Positions 1-11,035 of a stretch of 64,000 bases of DNA are shown piece by piece (position 1 is the stretch's first letter; every line of letters begins with the position of its first letter). Both the position numbers and the translations under genes were made by a program. The notes under the pieces were generated by a model, which did not search any database, was not told the origin of the DNA, and saw only the letters and a program-made list of their open reading frames with translations. Source of the stretch: Distichodus sexfasciatus (lineage: Eukaryota; Chordata; Actinopteri; Characiformes; Distichodontidae); the NCBI GenBank assembly GCA_032718565.1, contig JAVGVS010000514.1, positions 124,001 to 188,000 on the forward strand, in the 5' to 3' direction.

Positions 1-770
1 ATTTGTGATGAAATTTGCGGTGTTTTAGGCGTTTTGTTGCAATTAAGTTGCGGGATCAAGTCAAAGTTGACTTTTCCCCCTTTATAGTGATTCTTTAACA
101 ATTAATTAAAAAGAAGGGAACAAAACTGCTGTTATTTTTATTAACCATAAATCATTTAGTTATTTTTGAAGGTAAGCACGGGGCGTTTTTATCACACGTT
201 TCCTGCGTCTTCAAAACATAACAAGTAAGTGAGTTCGCTTACGTATTCCTCAACATTTTTTCGGGAACCGACAATGATTGGTCAAAAATTGCCTAAAAGT
301 TGCGGTCATTGGTCGAAATTGCATGATAGTAATGAATTTGTGGGGATTGACTGAATTTGCGTTAATAGTTGCGATCGCAACATTACAAAATCCTGGAGGG
401 TCTGAAATTCAAATTGCCACTAGCAACAAATGTATTTGCCAAACCAATTAGCCAGTAATGACAAACTTGTACTGAACTTTTGGTGACAAATTTGCCAGGT
501 GCTAGAGGTCCACTCTAAGTTAGACACAAACCTAATTTGCATGTGAAAACATGACCTTGCTGCAAATTTGCGGCAACTTTGCCAAAGGCTAACGACAAAT
601 GTTTGTGAGGTACCTCATTCACTTCTATTTTCTTAGTTTTTTTTCTTGAACTCGTCCTTAAGAAAGTTAGGATATTTATATAGTATAATGTTGTACGACT
701 CTAAAATTGAGGAACAAATTTGCATGCAATAAAATTCATGTATGTGCTTTTCTTCAGTTGTAGATTTTGC
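1..770. other. Probable transposon-derived AT-rich sequence
   Basis: Recurrent AAATTTGCGG, TTGCGATCGCAAC and GACAAATTTGCC phrases suggest an old DNA transposon. Ends are not resolved and there is no ORF. Confidence 0.4.
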
Positions 771-903
771 TCTTATTTAGGAACAAATCTCAAACTGGAA
801 CGCATGATCGTGAAAACTGTGTAAGTGTGTTTGAAGAACAGATTTCCTCTTGTCGAATGAGGCTCAATATAAGGCCCATATTGGTCATAATGAAATGGCT
901 GAT

Positions 904-1001
904 TGTCGTACATACCTCGTAACGAGATAAAATCTGAACTAATGTCTGGAAACGTGGAGCCCTGCCTCATCTGGAGGGGACGTCTACATTCCACCTCATA
1001 C
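904..1001 (-). CDS. Candidate minus-strand exon (YEVECRRPLQMRQG...)
   Basis: On the minus strand a CTCCACAG acceptor is followed by an open segment YEVECRRPLQMRQGSTFPDI, then SSDFISLR, and a donor ACGAG|GTATGT. The uninterrupted ORF runs over 85 codons. It is not similar to the repeats elsewhere in the window. I do not recognise it; chance cannot be excluded. Confidence 0.3.
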
Positions 1002-1725
1002 ACACCTGTGGAGCGGAACGTACCAAACACCCTAAAGGGAGGGGAGTCGCAATCTTTAACTGGATTGTACAGGTGTTATGCATACAGAAAGTTGGTGCTG
1101 AAATAAAACAGGTAGTAATATTTCTGTTTTACTTTCTGTTGATCGTATCGTAACTTGAAAATATTGTAAGTCAACACATGGCTACAAGCAAGAGACATAC
1201 TGTACTTTGGCGTTTGGAAGACATGCTTCGGGCTTTGAAATACCAAAAACACACAAAAATATGCACTATAACACCGAGACGACTGAACCCTGTCAATCGC
1301 TGGCGAGAGTGAAGCACCCCGGCAGTGTTCCAACGTATCATACTGCATACGTTAGCCTGCCTTTTTTATTTTTTAAAAACAATTTTGCTGTGTTGCTAAG
1401 TTCCTTCTTCATCGTAAGATCAGAAAATCATAAGTCAAACCATCGTAAACTTGGGGACCGTCTGAAATACTAAGAATTTAGAGTGAAGAATGTCAAGCAT
1501 AACAGAACAGGCAATTCCTGAAGAAATGACGTTATTGCTTGTACATGTAAAAAGAGAAAAAAAGGTTTAAAAATGATAAACACTGTTTGTAGATATTTTT
1601 GCTGATTATACAAGTAATTGAGTTAATCGTTAAACTATGAGCTTTTGAAATAATAATAAGCTCACTTGAGAACAGGCTAACAACAAGAAAAGTAATAACA
1701 CAGTTATTCCTCTTGTAGCCAAAAT

Positions 1726-2346
1726 GTGACTCTGCACGGCAAAACCAGTCGCTTGTCGCAACAGAGGTTTCCGAGAAAAACGAGCGTTTATGTTGCGTGG
1801 GGTAAAATTTGGGATTTTTGGTTTTTAGTGTTTTGAGAGACAGTGGAAGGTCTATACTGTACTGTTGTGAATAAATTTTGCTGAAAAACTTTACCTTTCC
1901 CATCCTAAAGCAATGACTTTCTTGAGGTGAGAATTCAATTCCAGCAGAATGTTAAAAGTTTCTGTTTTGACCGCTCTACTTCAATATTTACGGTAAATCC
2001 ACTGGTTGACTAGCGTCAAGATATTTCTCCGGAATCCATCTTCGTCTCCTGAGTTCAGTTAAACTAAGCAGATGGAAGCTATCCGTGTGTTTCATGAATG
2101 CAAGGCTACCGTAAATACAAACATAGCTACGCTGCATAGCGTCTGTGAGTGCTACGTCGATAGTCAACTTCAAAGGCAGATTTCTCGATTCTCTCGACTC
2201 CTTTGAATGTTGATATCTCAGTCATATGTCGTCTGATTCATTGATTTGAAGTATCGTTTTGAAGCGGTTATGCCCTTTCATGAAATGTAATAACTCAATT
2301 TTGAAAATTTGCGACAAGCGACTGGTTTTTGCCGTGGAGGGGTCAC
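1726..2346 (-). mobile_element. TIR element, family A copy 1
   Basis: The element is bounded by GTGAC..CACGGCAAAACCAG and CTGGTTTTTGCCGTGGAGGG..GTCAC, near-perfect inverted repeats of about 34 bp. No ORF is preserved. The interior matches the copies at 15865, 19478, 22388, 25242, 30282 and 42282. Strand is given relative to the 42282 copy. Confidence 0.9.
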
Positions 2347-2699
2347 AAATGGTGAATAACAAGCAATGGTGGCGCCTTGTGACCAAAATAGGGAATTACA
2401 GTGAAATGTTATCTGAAGAAGAAGGGGAAAAAGAGGGTTGCAGTTTTTGTTAAAGTGAATAAATTAGGAAGAAGAAGAAGAAGAAATAATAAAGAGAACA
2501 ATAATACAGACCATACTGGGCAAAAGTCTTGAGCCACATCTCATTTCTTTAAATTTTGCTAGGAAATTTTGCCTTCTTCATCAGATATTCCAGTATTGTC
2601 ACTCCAAACTGCCGCTGATCTGGCATCGCATTAATGCTAGACGATCAAAATTGTAATCTTCCTCTCTTGACTGCTGCTACGTAGTTGCTACATATTAAA

Positions 2700-3090
2700 C
2701 ATTGAACATTGCAGGACATTTCACTGATCGTTTCTTCTCACTGACTGTATCTGCGCAGTATTGCGCAGGCTGTAGTTCTCGACTGCTGTCACAATATCTG
2801 CACATACTAGATCCGACTTGAATATCAGCTCAGACTTTATAAAAGACACTGTTTTATTTCACAGACTGTATAGACTTTTCATCTTGAAACTGTTACTGAC
2901 GTCATACACTTTCAGTGTAAAAAACAACTCCAACACCATAATTGTAGGCTGAATACCGCATCCTTCTATGTGCTTTATTTGTTATTTGTTCTTCGCACTG
3001 TTAAAACTGGAGTCAAGCTGTCTCGTCTCTGTATGTGTACTTGTACACTACATAGCAGAGATGACAATAAAGTTTACTATGATGTGTACT
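2700..3090 (+). repeat. Dispersed repeat with LINE/SINE-like 3' tail
   Basis: The segment 2750-2915 matches the reverse complement of 22190-22380 (shared: ATATCTGCACATACTAGATC, GACTGTATAGACTTTTCAT). It ends near a GAGATGACAATAAAGTT tail typical of non-LTR element ends. Confidence 0.6.
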
Positions 3091-3600
3091 TTGATCATAG
3101 TGATATGTACCTTGAACAACCCTATGACTGTGCAAATTTCAAAGATGTAATTTTTAGAAATCAGAAGTTAACAACAGCGTAAGCTAAAGACATCTTACAA
3201 TAAACTTAACAGCAGAGGTGAATGTAGGTATGGGCGACAAGGACGACAATTAAGCCATGGTGTGCTTGTGACACCAGGAAAAAAAAATCTCTGATATTCG
3301 ACGCGTCCAGTGATATTACTTATTATTATGGGTTGGAATGGAGCGCCCTGCTAGTTTGGGAAGATCTCACAGGAGCAGGAGAACCGTAGCGTGCTTGTAC
3401 AGTAACCTACTAATGAAATGAATCAAATTATGTGCATCATGGTGTTTTCTTTTGTTGACATGATGAGAAGGGTGAGATAGATTGGAAGTGGAGCCATGTG
3501 GCAAGACTAGAGCTAGCGGTGTATGGAGAGCACCCTTGCCGTTATGCCACTGCATCTGTGTGCTGTGCTGTGGTGTGTTCATTCATTCATTAATTCATTA

Positions 3601-3942
3601 TCTTATAGCCAATCCCTAACACAGAATTCAGCGAGAGACCCAGACCTATCCCGGAGACATCACAGGTGCAAAGGCGGGGGAACAACTCCTGGGCAGAGTG
3701 CCAACACACTGTAAGTGCACACACTCCTGATCTTACATTCACCTTACAGGGCCAGTTTAAGTCGCCAATTAATCACATGCCTTTGGACTGTGGGAGGAAA
3801 CCGAGACACCAGAGAAAACCCACACAAACACAGGGAGAGCATGCAAACTCCACACAGAAAGACCCTACGGCCGTCCCAGGGGTTCGAACCCCTGACCTTC
3901 TTGCTGTGAGGCGGAAGAGCTAACCACTGCGCCACTGTGTGT
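3601..3942 (-). repeat. tRNA-headed SINE (TTTGGACTGTGGGAGG family)
   Basis: On the minus strand it starts with a tRNA-like head: A box TGGCGCAGTGGTTAGC and B box GGGTTCGAACCCC. The common teleost body follows, with GCCTTTGGACTGTGGGAGGA on the + strand. Other copies are at 19074-19254, 53985-54095 (part) and 62850-63135 (plus strand). Confidence 0.85.
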
Positions 3943-4429
3943 TGACAATGACAAATAATCACTCAAATATGGAGTAAAATGAGCCTAGAGATACGCAGTC
4001 AGCATTCTCATCTCAGCTTTCAGCCTCATGCTTGGTCTTGTGAAGTGCAATTTAGCCAGTGCTGGATTCCAGTTTAGTTATTACAACTCCATAACCACTT
4101 TCATACCAGATGGGCCATGAGCCGGACAGAGAATGAGGTGCCGTCAGCGATAGGTCTGAACGCCTTCACTGCTCTGGCAAACATCTACCCACATTGCTGT
4201 GGAATCTGGATTTAAACTTAAATTGTTCTCATATGAGGAGCAATGTAGGGCAAATCTACCTGGTGAAGATATTTGTGGGGAGCGGTCTTATTACACTGAC
4301 CACAAAAACACATCCGCGATATGAGAAGAGAGAGGGCGAAGAAAAGAAAACCAAGAGATACAATGCATTAAGAACAGAAAAGATACAGAAAAGAAATCTG
4401 CAGAGTAAAAAAAGTGAAATATTAAGCAA

Positions 4430-4646
4430 AGAAGGCGAAAGAGAGAAAGAAAGAAAGAGTGAGGGAGCAGAGGAAGGAATGAAACTTATAAGAAAGATGC
4501 GAGGGATGAATGGATAGATGAATGAATGAATGAATAGATAGATAGATGAATGGATAGATAGATAGATGAATAGATAGATAGATAGACAAACTGATAGATA
4601 GACAAACTGATAGATGAATGTAGATAGATGAATAGATAGACAAACT

Positions 4647-4685
<39 letters not shown>

Positions 4686-4860
4686 GAATGGAGTAGATAG
4701 ATGAATGAGAAATACAGACAGACAGACAGACAGATAGACAAGCTGATATAGATAGATAGATGAATGAAATGGATAGATAGATAGATGAATGAATAGATGG
4801 GTAAATAGATAGATAGATAGATAGATGGAATTGATTGATCAGACAAATAGATAGATTTCT
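4430..4860. repeat. GAAA/GATA/GAAT microsatellite cluster
   Basis: GA-rich sequence, then compound (GATA)n/(GAAT)n/(GACA)n. The Tyr/Ser/Ile-rich minus-strand ORF here is composition only. Confidence 0.95.
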
Positions 4861-4977
4861 CTTTATTCCTCTCTCTATCTCTCTTTTACTTCCCCTTTCA
4901 TAAGCTGTCTCTGTCTTGCTTCTTTCTATCTTCTTTTCCTCTCTTTCTCACCCCCTTCGCCTGCTACTTTCATATCA

Positions 4978-5003
4978 TCTCTCTCTCTCTCTCTCTCTCT
5001 CCC
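4978..5003. repeat. (CT)n microsatellite
   Basis: An uninterrupted CT run in a CT-rich stretch (4860-5010). Confidence 0.95.
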
Positions 5004-5129
5004 TTGTCCCTTTCATCCTTGTAGAGGCAGTGAGAGCTGGAAGTAGAGGCTCTAACTCTCTGCTTGGGGTATCTGGACTCCAGTATAGATAATATTTTTA
5101 GGCGTTTGTATAAATGTATATACACTACA

Positions 5130-5612
5130 CAAGTCAAAGGATTTGGACACCTTCATTCAATGTTTTATTCTTTAATATCATGACTATTCCATTGCCAGAT
5201 TCTCCTCACACAAAGGCACTATGAATGAACACATGGATTTATGTAGTAAACAAAAAGTATAGAAATAACAGAATTTATGTTTATATCTTAGATTCTTGAA
5301 AATCTAAGCCTTTGCTTTGATCACTGCTTTGCACACTCTTAGCATTCTCTCGATGAGCTAGCAGGTAGTCACCTGAAATGGTTTTCCAACAGTCTTGAAG
5401 GTTCCCAGAGGATTCTTTAGGCACTTGTTGAAACTCTTTTGCCTTCACTCTGCGGTCCATCTCATCCCAAACCATCTCGATTGGGTTTGGTCAGGTGACT
5501 GTGGAGGCCAGGCCATGTGGCGCAGCACTCCATCACTCTCCTTCTTGATCAAATAGCCCTTACACAGTTCATTCATAGTTTTGATGCCTTTAGTGAGAAT
5601 CTAGTAAATATT
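5130..5612 (-). mobile_element. Tc1/mariner remnant: 3' end of transposase plus one TIR
   Basis: On the minus strand the frame 5281-5475 reads MVWDEMDRRVKAKEFQQVPK, with LQDCWKTISGDYL further on. This is the C-terminal part of Tc1-type DDE transposases after the PIEMVW block. A TIR-like ACACAAGTCAAAGGATTTGG starts near 5130. The element breaks off near 5612, so the catalytic core is missing; several indels make it inactive. Confidence 0.85.
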
Positions 5613-6230
5613 AATGAGAAATAAAGAAAAAAAGCATTGAATAGAAGGAAAATAATCCAAACTGACTAGTGAGTATGTATATGTACGTATAAATGTAGTT
5701 CATGTATACATGCCGTTCTCATCACACTGAATATTCACTATACTGTTCTGTAGCGATTTGTCCTGGTTAATACCTGGTTGCAGTGGTATATTTGGGACAT
5801 GCAGAATGCTGGTGTGTATTGTGCTGTTAATTCAGCCTGCTGCTTTACTCAAGCACACTCATGTTTGTTAGAAGCAAATATCTATAAATGTCTGTATAAA
5901 TGGCAGCTGAGTCAAAACCAAACAACAAGAGCCGGAGGTCAGCAGGGTCGAGCACAAACACACCCACACACCGGCAGCACGGCAGGCAATCAAACTGGAA
6001 AACTCCATCTGACTGAAGTGAAAACGATTCAACACTTTCTGCCCATTTGGATGCAGAGCTGAACTGGTAACAACTTGATTCTCACATTTCTCAAACTGCT
6101 AGAATCTCGCTGTGAGCACTGCTCCCGGGCGTGTAGTCTGCCCATTTCACTGACTCCTGACTCCTGCTCTCTGTACAGCGAGGAGGATTTGTGTCCGGCA
6201 GGAGTCGTGGTGGCAGAGGCGGGGAGCCTG

Positions 6231-6271
6231 ACCTCACCTTCTTGACACGCTCTGCCATCCAGTCTGGGCAG
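6231..6271 (-). CDS. Candidate minus-strand exon (CPDWMAERVKK)
   Basis: On the minus strand CCTGTATTTTTTCAG is followed by a short open segment CPDWMAERVKK and a strong donor AAGAAG|GTGAGG. If not spliced there, the frame continues for 59 codons to a TGA at 6091-6093. Together with 7801-7882 it could belong to a gene transcribed leftward from the patch near 10.4 kb, but the phases of the two do not match as assembled. No function is assigned. Confidence 0.3.
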
Positions 6272-6660
6272 CTGAAAAAATACAGGGGTGAGGGTGGTTC
6301 CTAAAAGACCCCCTCAAATTCCCTTAATGCGTTCTTTCAGCCTCATAGCAGTAACAATAATAATAATAATAATAATAACTAATACTAGAAATATTAAGTT
6401 GTGGCCTATGTTTTAGCCCTTTTTTTTATCTTTCCTTCTTTTCCTTTTTCTCTTACTCTTTCTCTATATCCTTCCTCTCTTCATTCTCGTCCTCTCTCTA
6501 TTCCCCTTTCTTCTTTTTCTTCCCTCTCTCTGTTTCTTACCCTCGCTCTCTACACTCTCTCTCACTCTCTCTCTCTCTGCAGTCCTTTCTCTCTCTTTGT
6601 GTTTATTCTCTCTCTATTTGTCTTTTTGCTGCTGCCTGTCTTTCTCTCCTTTTTACTCAC

Positions 6661-6664
6661 TTTC

Positions 6665-6728
<64 letters not shown>
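6661..6728. repeat. (CTTT)n microsatellite
   Basis: About 16 TTTC units within a 600-bp polypyrimidine region. Confidence 0.97.
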
Positions 6729-7488
6729 ACTCACTCTTTCTCTCTGTCACTACTTCTCTCATTCTTTCTTTTCTTTTCTTTCTGTCTCTCTTTATTTCTA
6801 TCACTCTTTCTTTCTCGTCTCTCTCTACCCCCCTTCTTTGCTTTCTTTTCATCTTTCACTCTCTCCCTGCAAACTCCTCTCCACTTCTTTCTGTCATCTT
6901 CAGCTTCCTATCGCTCTTTATCTCTTTTCTTCTCTTCTTTATTTGTCACCCTCTCTCCCTGCTACTCTTCTCTCTCTCTATTCCCTCTTTCATTTTCTTT
7001 TGATCTTTCCTCTCATTCTCTCTCTCCCTTTCTTTCTTTCCTTTCTTTTCTTAGTGCTTAAGAGGTCAAGTTGAATTTAATCTGTGGACAGTTTAGCATA
7101 TCTGAACTTCAAAATTTAACCCATATTAATATGTGTCATTAGTATGTATGTGTAATATACCTAGTCAGTACCCAAAAGTGTACCAGGGTGCTGTTACATT
7201 AGAAATTAAGAAATAATCTATTTTAGGAAGAAATATTAAATTATTCAGCCCTATATTTCCTTCTTTTTATCTTTCTTTTCTTTTCCTTTTTCTCTTACTC
7301 TCTCTCTGTCCTTACTCTTTATTCTCGTCTCTCTCTATTCCTTTCCTCTTGTTTTTCCAAACATTCTAAAACCCACATATTAACCCTGTCTACTAAAACA
7401 TATAGAACATATATATAAAGCATGGAATTTTTCTAGGACCAGTTTCTTTCGCTTGTCTGTGAGCGAGATAATTGTATTATGACAGCAG

Positions 7489-7521
<33 letters not shown>

Positions 7522-7800
7522 CAATAATAATAATAGCCATGTGTAATAATAATAATAATAATAATAATCTAATGAAACAGTAAATTATATACTGTATTAC
7601 ATTTTCACTAAAACCGTATTGACCCTCTGTCACAAAGAGGATCCAGGGCCACGGTGTAATTTTGAAATGACTTTACTCATGTCTTCCTGAAGCCTGGACA
7701 CATTGTTCTGGTGGCGCAGTGTGCTTTGTGGATAGATAAATTCTCTGTGCCCTAATGCCCCCTCTCAAATCCAGCCCCTCCATGCCCCTAGCGCTCCCAC

Positions 7801-7882
7801 CCGGTTTGGGGCGTTTGTAGCGATCCAGGCCGATCCGAGATCGGGTATCCAGCTCCTCCTCTTCACCTGGGGCGTCTCTGCG
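7801..7882 (-). CDS. Candidate minus-strand exon (RRDAPGEEEELDTRS...)
   Basis: On the minus strand an acceptor TGTCTCTTTTCAG is followed by an open segment RRDAPGEEEELDTRSRIGLD, then RYKRPKP, and a donor CCGG|GTGGGA. Composition (acidic run, then basic) looks like protein rather than repeat. A degraded copy of part of it lies near 9430-9475, within a local duplication, so one copy may be non-functional. I do not recognise the family. Confidence 0.3.
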
Positions 7883-8157
7883 CTGAAAAGAGACATTGTG
7901 CTCCAGTGAGAATACTTATGTTGTAGGCAAAAAAAGGGATTCATTGCACAGGAGTCTGGGCTCACTGGCAACATTTGGGGAAGAGCTCAAAAGTTGAGCT
8001 CTGTTTAAACATAGAGGTCACTTCTCAACGACGACCCCATGACCCAACCTGAGTGCTGCTGCCATCTGTACGGCCCGACCAATGTGAATTCCTGTCTGAA
8101 ATCAGTTTACTGCAACAATGTGTTGCATAGAATGCATAAGAAAGCATCATGATGATG

Positions 8158-8685
8158 ATCATGGAAAGAAAGAATGGAAGGAGAAGGAAAAAGGAAAAAA
8201 GAGATGGGGAGTGAGAAGTGATGAAATTGATAGAGAGTGATAGAGTGAGAGAGTTATAGAGAGTGATAGAGAGAGATAGAACGTATGAAAGAGAGAGCAA
8301 TAGAAAGAGTGACAGAAAGAGAAAGAACGATAAAGAGAGAATAATAAAGAGAGATAGAGAGAGAGACTCATAGAGAGAGAGATAAAGAGAGAATAACAGA
8401 GAGAGCAGTAAAGAAAGAGAGAGAGCAATACAAAGACAGAGAGAGCGATAGAGAGGGAGATAAAGAGAGAATAATAGAGAGAGCGGTAAAGAAAGAGAGA
8501 GAGCAATACAAAGACACAGAGAGAGCGATAGAGAGAGAAAAAGATGAGAGAATCATAGAGATAGCGATAAACAAAGAGAGAGAGTGACAGAGAGAGTGAT
8601 GGAGAAAGAGCGATAAAGAAAAGAGAGAGAGCAATAAAGAGAAAGAGCGCAACACAGAGAGAGAATAATGAGAGAGATAAAGAGG
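8158..8685. repeat. Polypurine GA-rich block
   Basis: GATAGAGAGAG and AATAACAGAGAGAGC phrases in partial tandem order (about 110 bp; compare 8340-8445 with 8460-8560). A shorter relative is at 9480-9600. Confidence 0.85.
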
Positions 8686-9179
8686 CTGACGGTGGGCATG
8701 ATGGCGCACCTCTTAATTAATAAATATCTGAGATGGTCAAAATTTAACACTGACAATAGGCAAAATGTGTAATATTTGCCCCGATAATGCATGAATGAAT
8801 GAACAAAATGATTACTGCGTTTCGCTGACACGCACCAGAGTCATAAAGAAATATGAAATTGCTGGCCTATATTTCATACTTTTGATCTTTCTTTCTTTTC
8901 CTTTTCTCTTACTCTTTCTCTTTCTCATCCTTTTCCACTCTCTTTATTCTAGTCTCTAAGCTCTGTTCCCTTTCTTTTACTTTCCAAAAAGCATTTCAGG
9001 AAGCCAATAGCAAAGGACATCTAGAAAAATCTGTATGCATACTATATTTTATTGTCCTAAAACCCTTATAAACCCTGTCTACTAAAACATATAGAACATA
9101 TATAAAACTGATAGATTTTTCTAGGACCAGTTTACTCACTTGTCTGTAGGCAGAGATAAAGTTATGTTATGACAGCCAG

Positions 9180-9210
<31 letters not shown>

Positions 9211-9748
9211 TGTAATAATAATAATAATCTAATGGAAACAATGGAATTATATCTATTTTTCCTAAAACCTGTATTAACCCTCATCTGGGGATCAGGGCCA
9301 CAGTTAATTTTTAGAGGCGAGCTTTACTGCATGTACCTGGCTTTAGACTTGCAATTCTGCAATTAAGGTGCAGTGTGCTTGTGGATAGATAAATTCCTCT
9401 AATGCCCTAATGCCTCCCCCAAATCAGCCCTCCATCCCTAGCGCTCCACCGGTTTGGGGCCGCTGGTGAGTCCAGGCCCGATAGAAAGAAAAAGAGCGAT
9501 AAAAGAAAGAGGCAATAAAGAAAAGGCGCAACACAGAAAGAGATTAAAGAGAGATAAAGGGAGAGAGAGAGAGAGGAGAAAGAGGGAGAGAGCAAAAGTG
9601 AATCTTTTTTTCCCTAGACTTTACATAAATTTCACTAAATTTTATTTTTATTAAGTTCCTCAACAAAAACCTCCTTCACCACCTTCACCTTCACCTTCAT
9701 CTTCATCTTCACCCAAGACAAAACTGACAAAGCCAAGTCTCCACCAGT

Positions 9749-10062
9749 AAGGCCTCGTTCACATGGACGTCTGAACCAGGCGTTTTTCTGGCGTTCGTGG
9801 CGCCAGGTGAGCACTGACTGAACGCCGACCGTTTTTCTGCTCATTGGAGCAAATGAAAGCGTCCACACGGGCGTTCGGCCGGCTGCGCAATCAAGTGGCA
9901 TCAAATAAAGGCTGCATACAGCATTTCTTGGCGTCAAAATCTATGAGCGTAGAGAAAACAGCGCTATTCTGAGCATGATGAAAGCATGTCGAGCATAGCT
10001 GGCAGCAAAAACGCCTATAAGCGTTCAGGCTCATATCGAGCGATCCGTGTGAATGAGGCCTA
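9749..10062 (+). mobile_element. TIR element, family F copy 1
   Basis: About 314 bp with ends AAGGCCTCGTTCACATGGAC and GTGTGAATGAGGCCT, and TAA on both sides. The interior (GGCGTTCGTGGCGCCAGGTG) is shared with copies at 13065 and 35477. Confidence 0.85.
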
Positions 10063-10063
10063 A

Positions 10064-10170
10064 GGGTACCACTGAGGCACTCATGAGCACGGCACTGTCC
10101 CCGAGCACTATTCTCCCAGGCGCTGCTGAATAACATTTTAAAAAGCTGTGTTCACTATGACAAATAATCA
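10064..10170 (+). repeat. SINE family B fragment
   Basis: GGTACCACTGAGGCACTCAT ... CCCAGGCGCTGCTGAATAAC ... CACTATGACAAATAATCAC. It starts right at the edge of family F copy 1. Confidence 0.65.
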
Positions 10171-10335
10171 CAATAGGGGTTAAGAGGTCAGGGATTTGAA
10201 TCTTACCTCCAGCACTACCATCATTGGGTCCCTGAACAAGATCTTGGACCCCAAGTTGCTCTCAGGAAGATCCTGAAATTAGGCAAATGCAAGTAACTTT
10301 GGATAAGAGCATCTACTAAATGTAACGTAAATTCA
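10165..10335 (+). repeat. tRNA-derived SINE, family D, inverted copy
   Basis: GTTAAGAGGTCAGGGATTTG (B-box region) ... AACTTTGGATAAGAGCATC at the tail. It lies just 5' of the probable rnpc3 promoter. Confidence 0.75.
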
Positions 10336-10389
10336 CTCCTTAAATTTACTTTAAAATGAGACTAAACTCGCCTTATTTCGTTTACAACA

Positions 10390-10560
10390 CTGACATCTTC
10401 CGGCTACAACAAGAACTACTTCCGTCTGTTTGTGCCTGGTGATTGACACGCCACATAAACCAATGGTTAAGGTCTAATGAGGAACCGCATTCTTTTATCC
10501 AATCAGAATTCTCACATTTTGAAAAGGGGTGGGACTTACTCCCAACCCGGAAACGCGTGC
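10390..10560. promoter_or_regulatory. Probable housekeeping promoter of rnpc3 (maybe bidirectional)
   Basis: Within 170 bp there are two ETS-like sites (CTTCCGG at 10397, ACTTCCG at 10418), two CCAAT boxes (10460-10464 and 10499-10503), a GC/CACCC-like AAGGGGTGGGAC (10523-10534) and another ETS core CCCGGAAAC (10547-10555). The patch is next to CpG-containing sequence (ACGCGTGCGG) and sits in otherwise AT-rich surroundings. No TATA box is seen. The rnpc3 ATG exon begins just after an acceptor at 12722, so a short 5' noncoding exon near 10,560-10,660 with the GA minisatellite in intron 1 is the simplest model. Start site and donor are not resolved. Confidence 0.45.
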
Positions 10561-11035
10561 GGAGCTGCGAAAGTGGCGTTAGCGAGGTTTGGAGTGTTTA
10601 TTCGTTCATAAAATTGTATTTAGTGGTTATTATTTGATATATTTTGCAGTTTAAATGCTTTGTAAAGGTTTTAGGATTTGCGTTAATAATTTTCCACATC
10701 GTGCTGTTTAATTGCTGCTGTAGTTTGTCACGTTCGTGCTATGGCTAGGGCTAAGTAGATGTAAACATGGATAATATTTATATGTGTATTTATTATAGTA
10801 ATAACTGTTAACAATAATAATAATAATAATAATGCATAATAACTCGTAACTTTGAGAGCATGCCGCAGTCGTTTCTGCTAAAGGGGTTTATTTGTGCTTT
10901 TGAATTCCCATCTAGTTCACACACGTTAGACGGTACTGTTGGATCCATTAGCATTACTCGAGGCTATGTGTTCCCGTTGACTTGCATTGATTGTTAGCCG
11001 TCTAGCATGTTTTAGCATGTGTGCTTGGGTGAGAG

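Larger units (their letters stand above)
6395..9480. repeat. Three diverged tandem copies of a CT/AAT-rich block
   Basis: Copies start near 6390, 7220 and 8850 with AGAAATATTAAGTTG-like leaders, then TTATCTTTC..CTTTTCCTTTTTCTCTTAC. Copies 2 and 3 also share CTACTAAAACATATAGAACA, TTTTTCTAGGACCAGTTT, an (AAT)n run and GTGTGCTTTGTGGATAGATAAATTC-type sequence. The copies differ by many small deletions. Confidence 0.8.

Noticed and set aside
3868..3942. A tRNA gene on the minus strand (A box TGGCGCAGTGG and B box GGGTTCGAACCCC)
   Set aside because: It continues into the SINE body and does not fold into a clean cloverleaf; it is a tRNA-derived SINE head.
4256..4846. Minus-strand ORF of 196 codons (SIYLSIYLSI)
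   Set aside because: Translation of a (GATA)n microsatellite.
6401..7074. Plus-strand ORFs of 78-200 codons with SFFLSFFLSF repeats
   Set aside because: Translation of CTTT/CT microsatellite sequence in all frames; no protein-like features.
8025..8831. Minus-strand Ser/Leu-rich ORFs
   Set aside because: Antisense of the GA-rich block at 8158-8685.
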